Position numbers and translations under genes: made by a program
From: an uncultured Clostridia bacterium
GTDB taxonomy: Bacteria > Bacillota > Clostridia > TANB77 > CAG-508
Direction: 5' to 3'
Length of the DNA: 9,513 nt
Assembly (NCBI GenBank): GCA_934149115.1
Contig: CAKPDW010000057.1
Location: 1-9,513 of the forward strand
Notes under the pieces: generated by a model
What the model saw: only the letters and a program-made list of their open reading frames with translations
The model's database searches: none
What the model was told of the DNA's origin: nothing
Part shown: positions 7,550-9,513 of the stretch, in pieces
Layout: every line of letters begins with the position of its first letter
Position numbering within the stretch: position 1 is the stretch's first letter

Positions 7550-8779
7550 TTATTTTATTTGAGTTAATATAGGGTTAGCTATAAAATAACCTTCTTTTGT
7601 ATTTGTTTTAAAAACAATTTTTATTTTCTCAACTTTTGTTACATCAATTGAAAAATTATTATTTGCTACATTATCAGTAGAATATATTTTTTTGTTGTTC
7701 TGATCAAAGATTGTAACTTGGGCTGGTTGCAAATCAATTCCTTCTTGAAAATCACGTATGCAAATGATACCTTCTAATTTAGAATATTTTTTATCAAGAA
7801 CATATTCAACAGATGCTTCTGTATCTCCTGCTATATAATCAGGTTTTAAAATATAATTTTTATATTCTGTACCTTCTAGTGAGTTTATTGCTGTATTACC
7901 ATCTGAAATAGTTATATTTCCAGAAATTCTATCTGGTTTTATTGTTGATAAATTGACTGTTGTTGGTGTTGTTTGTTTTAATTCTTCTAATAATCTCTGA
8001 TAGTCCATATCTTCTGATAAATATTTTTCTGCTGATTTTATATATTTTTTTGCTTGAGCATAATCTGTTCTAAGTAGTTCTCTTGCCTCTAACATAAATG
8101 AATTTTTGTATTGTGATTTTAATTCATCTATAGCATCTGATATTTTCTCAATATTTTCTGTATCAAATTCAGAAAGATATTTTAAAATTTCTATATTATC
8201 CTTTGCCTCAGCTAATTTTCCAACTTCCGTTTTTAATTGGGCAATTCTTATATCAGCCTTTTTTTCTATAACAACTTCACTTGTTTTTAATTGTTGTTCT
8301 ATGCTATCTAATACTTTCAAAGCTTTCTCATATTTTCCACTCTTAAGATATTGATCTGCCTCAACTAAATATTCATTTAAATATAATTGTTCTACTTCTT
8401 TTAATTTTTTAGCATACTCATCATTAGTTTCAGCTATTGTTTGAAGTAATTCAATCGCTTTTTTGTATTCTTTATCATTAAGCGCTTTTTCGGCCATTTG
8501 GTATGTTTGCTTTGTTTTTTCTTCAGATAATTCTTCTTGTTTCTGAATTAAGAATTCTTTTGAAAAATAAAATCCTAGTAAAACTAAAATTATTACAAAA
8601 ATTAAAGAAATGATGAATCTTCTTATTTTGTAACTTAATTTATTTTTTCTTCTTTCTTTTTCTTCTTTTATTTCTCTTTTTTCTTCTATTTTACGTTCTT
8701 TTTCTTTTAATTTTATTTCTTCTGCTTTTCTTTTTAATTCTTTTTTAGTAAGCACTTTTTCTTCATTATTTTCTTCCAT
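7550..8779 (-). CDS. Membrane-anchored protein with TPR-like helices and an NPCBM-like C-terminal domain
   Basis: I do not recognise this 409-residue protein by name. Residues 1-54 are almost entirely Lys/Glu/Arg and probably form a cytoplasmic coiled coil. One membrane segment spans about 55-72, so the rest should be outside the cell. Residues 93-126 (AEKALNDKEYKKAIELLQ), 139-165 (EADQYLKSGKYEKALKVLD) and about 230-265 look like degenerate TPR helical pairs. After a Thr/Pro linker, residues about 295-409 alternate beta strands. They include SVEYVLDKKYSKLEGIICIR, a VTIFDQNNKKIYS strand pair and an INPI-like end (ANPILTQ). This resembles NPCBM carbohydrate-binding modules, but no search confirms it. 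It has an AAAGGA Shine-Dalgarno before the ATG at 8779, its own promoter and terminator. A role as an envelope scaffold or sugar-binding protein is inference. Confidence 0.8.
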   Translation of the reverse strand: MEENNEEKVLTKKELKRKAEEIKLKEKERKIEEKREIKEEKERRKNKLSYKIRRFIISLIFVIILVLLGFYFSKEFLIQKQEELSEEKTKQTYQMAEKALNDKEYKKAIELLQTIAETNDEYAKKLKEVEQLYLNEYLVEADQYLKSGKYEKALKVLDSIEQQLKTSEVVIEKKADIRIAQLKTEVGKLAEAKDNIEILKYLSEFDTENIEKISDAIDELKSQYKNSFMLEARELLRTDYAQAKKYIKSAEKYLSEDMDYQRLLEELKQTTPTTVNLSTIKPDRISGNITISDGNTAINSLEGTEYKNYILKPDYIAGDTEASVEYVLDKKYSKLEGIICIRDFQEGIDLQPAQVTIFDQNNKKIYSTDNVANNNFSIDVTKVEKIKIVFKTNTKEGYFIANPILTQIK

Positions 8780-8860
8780 ATAATCGTCCTTTCAAATTCT
8801 TTTGTCTATTATTTCTTATATAATCATGCAAAATAATTTTAGTTATGTTTTACTAATACA

Positions 8861-8889
8861 TTTATAACACAAAAAAGTTTTTTTCTCAA
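8861..8889 (-). promoter_or_regulatory. Candidate promoter for the TPR/NPCBM-like gene
   Basis: On the minus strand TTGAGA (8889-8884), a 17-base spacer made largely of an A6-C-T6 run, and TATAAA (8866-8861) form a good sigma-A-type promoter. Transcription would start near 8854 with a leader of about 75 nt. A TGATTATAT extended -10 closer to the gene is a weaker alternative. Confidence 0.55.
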
Positions 8890-9014
8890 TATATCTAATC
8901 ATTTTGAAGAAAATTCTGGTACAATTATTTACATATAATAAATATTAGTTCTAGAGCTTATTATCTCTATAACAAATCTTCCATTAATAAGATTGATACA
9001 ATAGGTTTCTAGTG
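8890..9014. other. Intergenic stretch without a gene
   Basis: Together with the leader at 8780-8889 and the hairpins at 9015-9078, this makes a gene-free stretch of about 300 bp. Neither strand has a reading frame with a ribosome-binding site. It holds a weak dyad, aatctt/aagatt at 8975-8980 and 8989-8994, and a plus-strand TGGTACAAT (8917-8925) that resembles an extended -10. Nothing else stands out. Confidence 0.5.
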
Positions 9015-9055
9015 AAAAAGTCCCTATTATGTGTGAAACATAATAGGGACTTTTT
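9015..9055 (-). terminator. 18-bp perfect-stem terminator, probably bidirectional
   Basis: Arms 9015-9032 (aaaaagtccctattatgt) and 9038-9055 are exact reverse complements around a 5-base loop. Each strand ends its stem with five T residues, so it can stop transcription from either side. It ends the Cys-rich peptide transcript and could also end any plus-strand transcript from 8930-9014. Confidence 0.88.
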
Positions 9056-9058
9056 AAG

Positions 9059-9078
9059 CTGACATCATATGATGTCAG
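9059..9078. repeat. 20-bp perfect palindrome after the peptide gene
   Basis: CTGACATCATATGATGTCAG is self-complementary over all 20 bases, six bases after the peptide gene's stop codon and three bases before the terminator stem. In RNA it would fold into an 8-bp stem with a 4-base loop. It may protect the 3' end of the transcript, or be a dyad bound by a protein. Confidence 0.8.
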
Positions 9079-9084
9079 TCAGGA

Positions 9085-9258
9085 TTACTTTGCTAATCTA
9101 TATACATCTTTAACAGATGTTACATCAGCATTCTGATCCTGACATCCTTTGCAATTCACTCCTCCACCTTGACACAAGCTCGCACATCTACATGTACTTG
9201 CAAATGACATAGGTTTTGTCATAGAGTTAACTACCTGCTTGTTATCAACCTGTTTCAT
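9085..9258 (-). CDS. 57-residue Cys-rich peptide, possible RiPP precursor
   Basis: The ATG at 9258 follows AAGGAGG with an 8-base spacer, the best ribosome-binding site in the window, so I prefer it to a TTG at 9300 that extends the frame by 14 residues. The product has a hydrophilic N-terminal part (MKQVDNKQVVNSMTKPMSF, 1-19), then STCRCASLCQGGGVNCKGC with Cys at 23, 25, 29, 36 and 39 (C-x-C-x3-C-x6-C-x2-C), and a tail ending VKDVYRLAK. There is no hydrophobic signal peptide. A leader-like N-terminus, a Cys/Gly/Ser/Thr-rich core and a dedicated promoter and terminator suggest a ribosomally made, modified peptide such as a radical-SAM thioether peptide or bacteriocin. A small metal-binding protein is the main alternative. 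It does not match the SCIFF pattern as I know it. No maturase is visible in the window. Confidence 0.75.
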   Translation of the reverse strand: MKQVDNKQVVNSMTKPMSFASTCRCASLCQGGGVNCKGCQDQNADVTSVKDVYRLAK

Positions 9259-9377
9259 AACCTTTACCTCCTTATGAATTGAAAAAAAATATGTTACCAA
9301 GGTTATATAAAAACTTGAGAAAACTCAAGATAACCCTCTCAATTATGAGGCTTGTTGATTAATTAATATTTAAGAAT
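9257..9377 (-). promoter_or_regulatory. Structured 5' leader of the Cys-rich peptide gene, candidate RNA switch
   Basis: From the predicted start near 9377 the leader is about 119 nt. CTTGAG (9329-9324), a TTTT loop and CTCAAG (9319-9314) followed by TTTTT make a small terminator-like hairpin. It is enclosed by GGTTAT (9335-9330) pairing with ATAACC (9306-9301). The same downstream strand, ATAACCTT (9306-9299), is also exactly complementary to AAGGTTAT (9264-9257), which contains the first bases of the start codon and adjoins the Shine-Dalgarno (9273-9267). A further CCTC/GAGG pairing lies at 9350-9335 and shares a base with the outer stem. It matches no riboswitch class I recognise. Confidence 0.5.
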
Positions 9378-9383
9378 AAAAAT

Positions 9384-9412
9384 ATAATACCACAATTATC
9401 AACTTATGTCAA
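9384..9412 (-). promoter_or_regulatory. Consensus promoter for the Cys-rich peptide gene
   Basis: TTGACA (9412-9407), a 17-base spacer and TATTAT (9389-9384) preceded by TGG (an extended -10) make the strongest promoter in the window. The -35 is overlapped by a small dyad, actt/aagt at 9402-9405 and 9411-9414, which is too short to call an operator. Transcription would start near 9377. Confidence 0.85.
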
Positions 9413-9513
9413 GTACTTTTTAGAACATTATATAAGTCCTTAATTTTATTTTTAAATTCCACTTTTAGTATGTACTGAATTTAGTTTTATACAAAAAAAT
9501 GATAAAATATTAG
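9413..9513. other. AT-rich upstream edge without a recognisable gene
   Basis: Neither strand shows a reading frame with a ribosome-binding site, and I see no hairpin. It is most likely intergenic DNA between the peptide promoter and whatever lies beyond the window. Confidence 0.5.

Noticed and set aside
8840..8910. Minus-strand 19-codon frame starting MIRYIEKK
   Set aside because: It has no Shine-Dalgarno, overlaps the promoter of the downstream gene and has no recognisable character.
9085..9258. Assignment of the Cys-rich peptide to SCIFF or another named RiPP family
   Set aside because: SCIFF peptides carry six Cys with a conserved C-terminal pattern that I do not see here. I cannot search other families from sequence alone, so I left it unnamed.
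9259..9300. Longer form of the Cys-rich peptide from a TTG at 9300
   Set aside because: There is no ribosome-binding site before it, and the strong AAGGAGG sits inside the extension, correctly spaced for the ATG at 9258.
9480..9508. Plus-strand promoter at the right edge (TTTAGT, 17 bases, TAAAAT)
   Set aside because: The -35 matches only three positions and the window ends at once, so there is no gene to support it.
1..9513. CRISPR arrays, tRNA or rRNA genes, insertion sequences, prophage genes
   Set aside because: I saw no regularly spaced repeats, cloverleaf-like segments, transposase motifs or terminal inverted repeats with target duplications.

Overview
The window is very AT-rich and every gene I can support lies on the minus strand, so transcription runs from high to low coordinates. 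The Shine-Dalgarno sequences are strong (AAAGGAG or GGAGG types), the promoters are sigma-A-like, stops are TAA in the intact genes, and TGG is used for Trp. With a VanW protein and OmpR-type regulators, this suggests a low-GC Firmicute, most likely an uncultured Clostridia lineage. That assignment is inference; there is no rRNA or other marker to place it.

In transcription order: (1) 9513-9015 holds a complete single-gene unit. It has a consensus promoter, a leader of about 119 nt with a terminator-like hairpin and competing helices, a 57-residue Cys-rich peptide gene, a 20-bp perfect palindrome and an 18-bp terminator hairpin. (2) 8889-7495 holds a promoter, a 409-residue membrane-anchored protein with TPR-like helices and an NPCBM-like C-terminal domain, and a terminator. 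(3) 7467-5292 holds a two-component system: an OmpR-family response regulator and a sensor kinase without an obvious HAMP domain, with an extended -10 promoter in front and a terminator behind. (4) 5213 to the left edge has a consensus promoter, a VanW-family protein, TrmB (tRNA m7G46 methyltransferase), and a GldA/GldF/GldG-like ABC export cassette made of an ATPase, an ABC-2 permease and a truncated auxiliary protein. No strong terminator separates these genes, so they could share one transcript.

The ATPase reading frame is broken by a single extra base near 2579. Removing it restores a continuous 314-residue protein, so this is either a fresh frameshift or a sequence error.

Most of the window is cell-envelope related: the sensor and regulator, the VanW protein, the TPR/NPCBM-like protein and the GldFG-type exporter. 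The most unusual part is the Cys-rich peptide unit at the right end. It looks like a precursor of a modified peptide, but no maturase or transporter dedicated to it is visible here; such genes could lie beyond 9513. Its leader has the makings of a cis-acting RNA switch. This is a hypothesis from base complementarity, not a recognised riboswitch.
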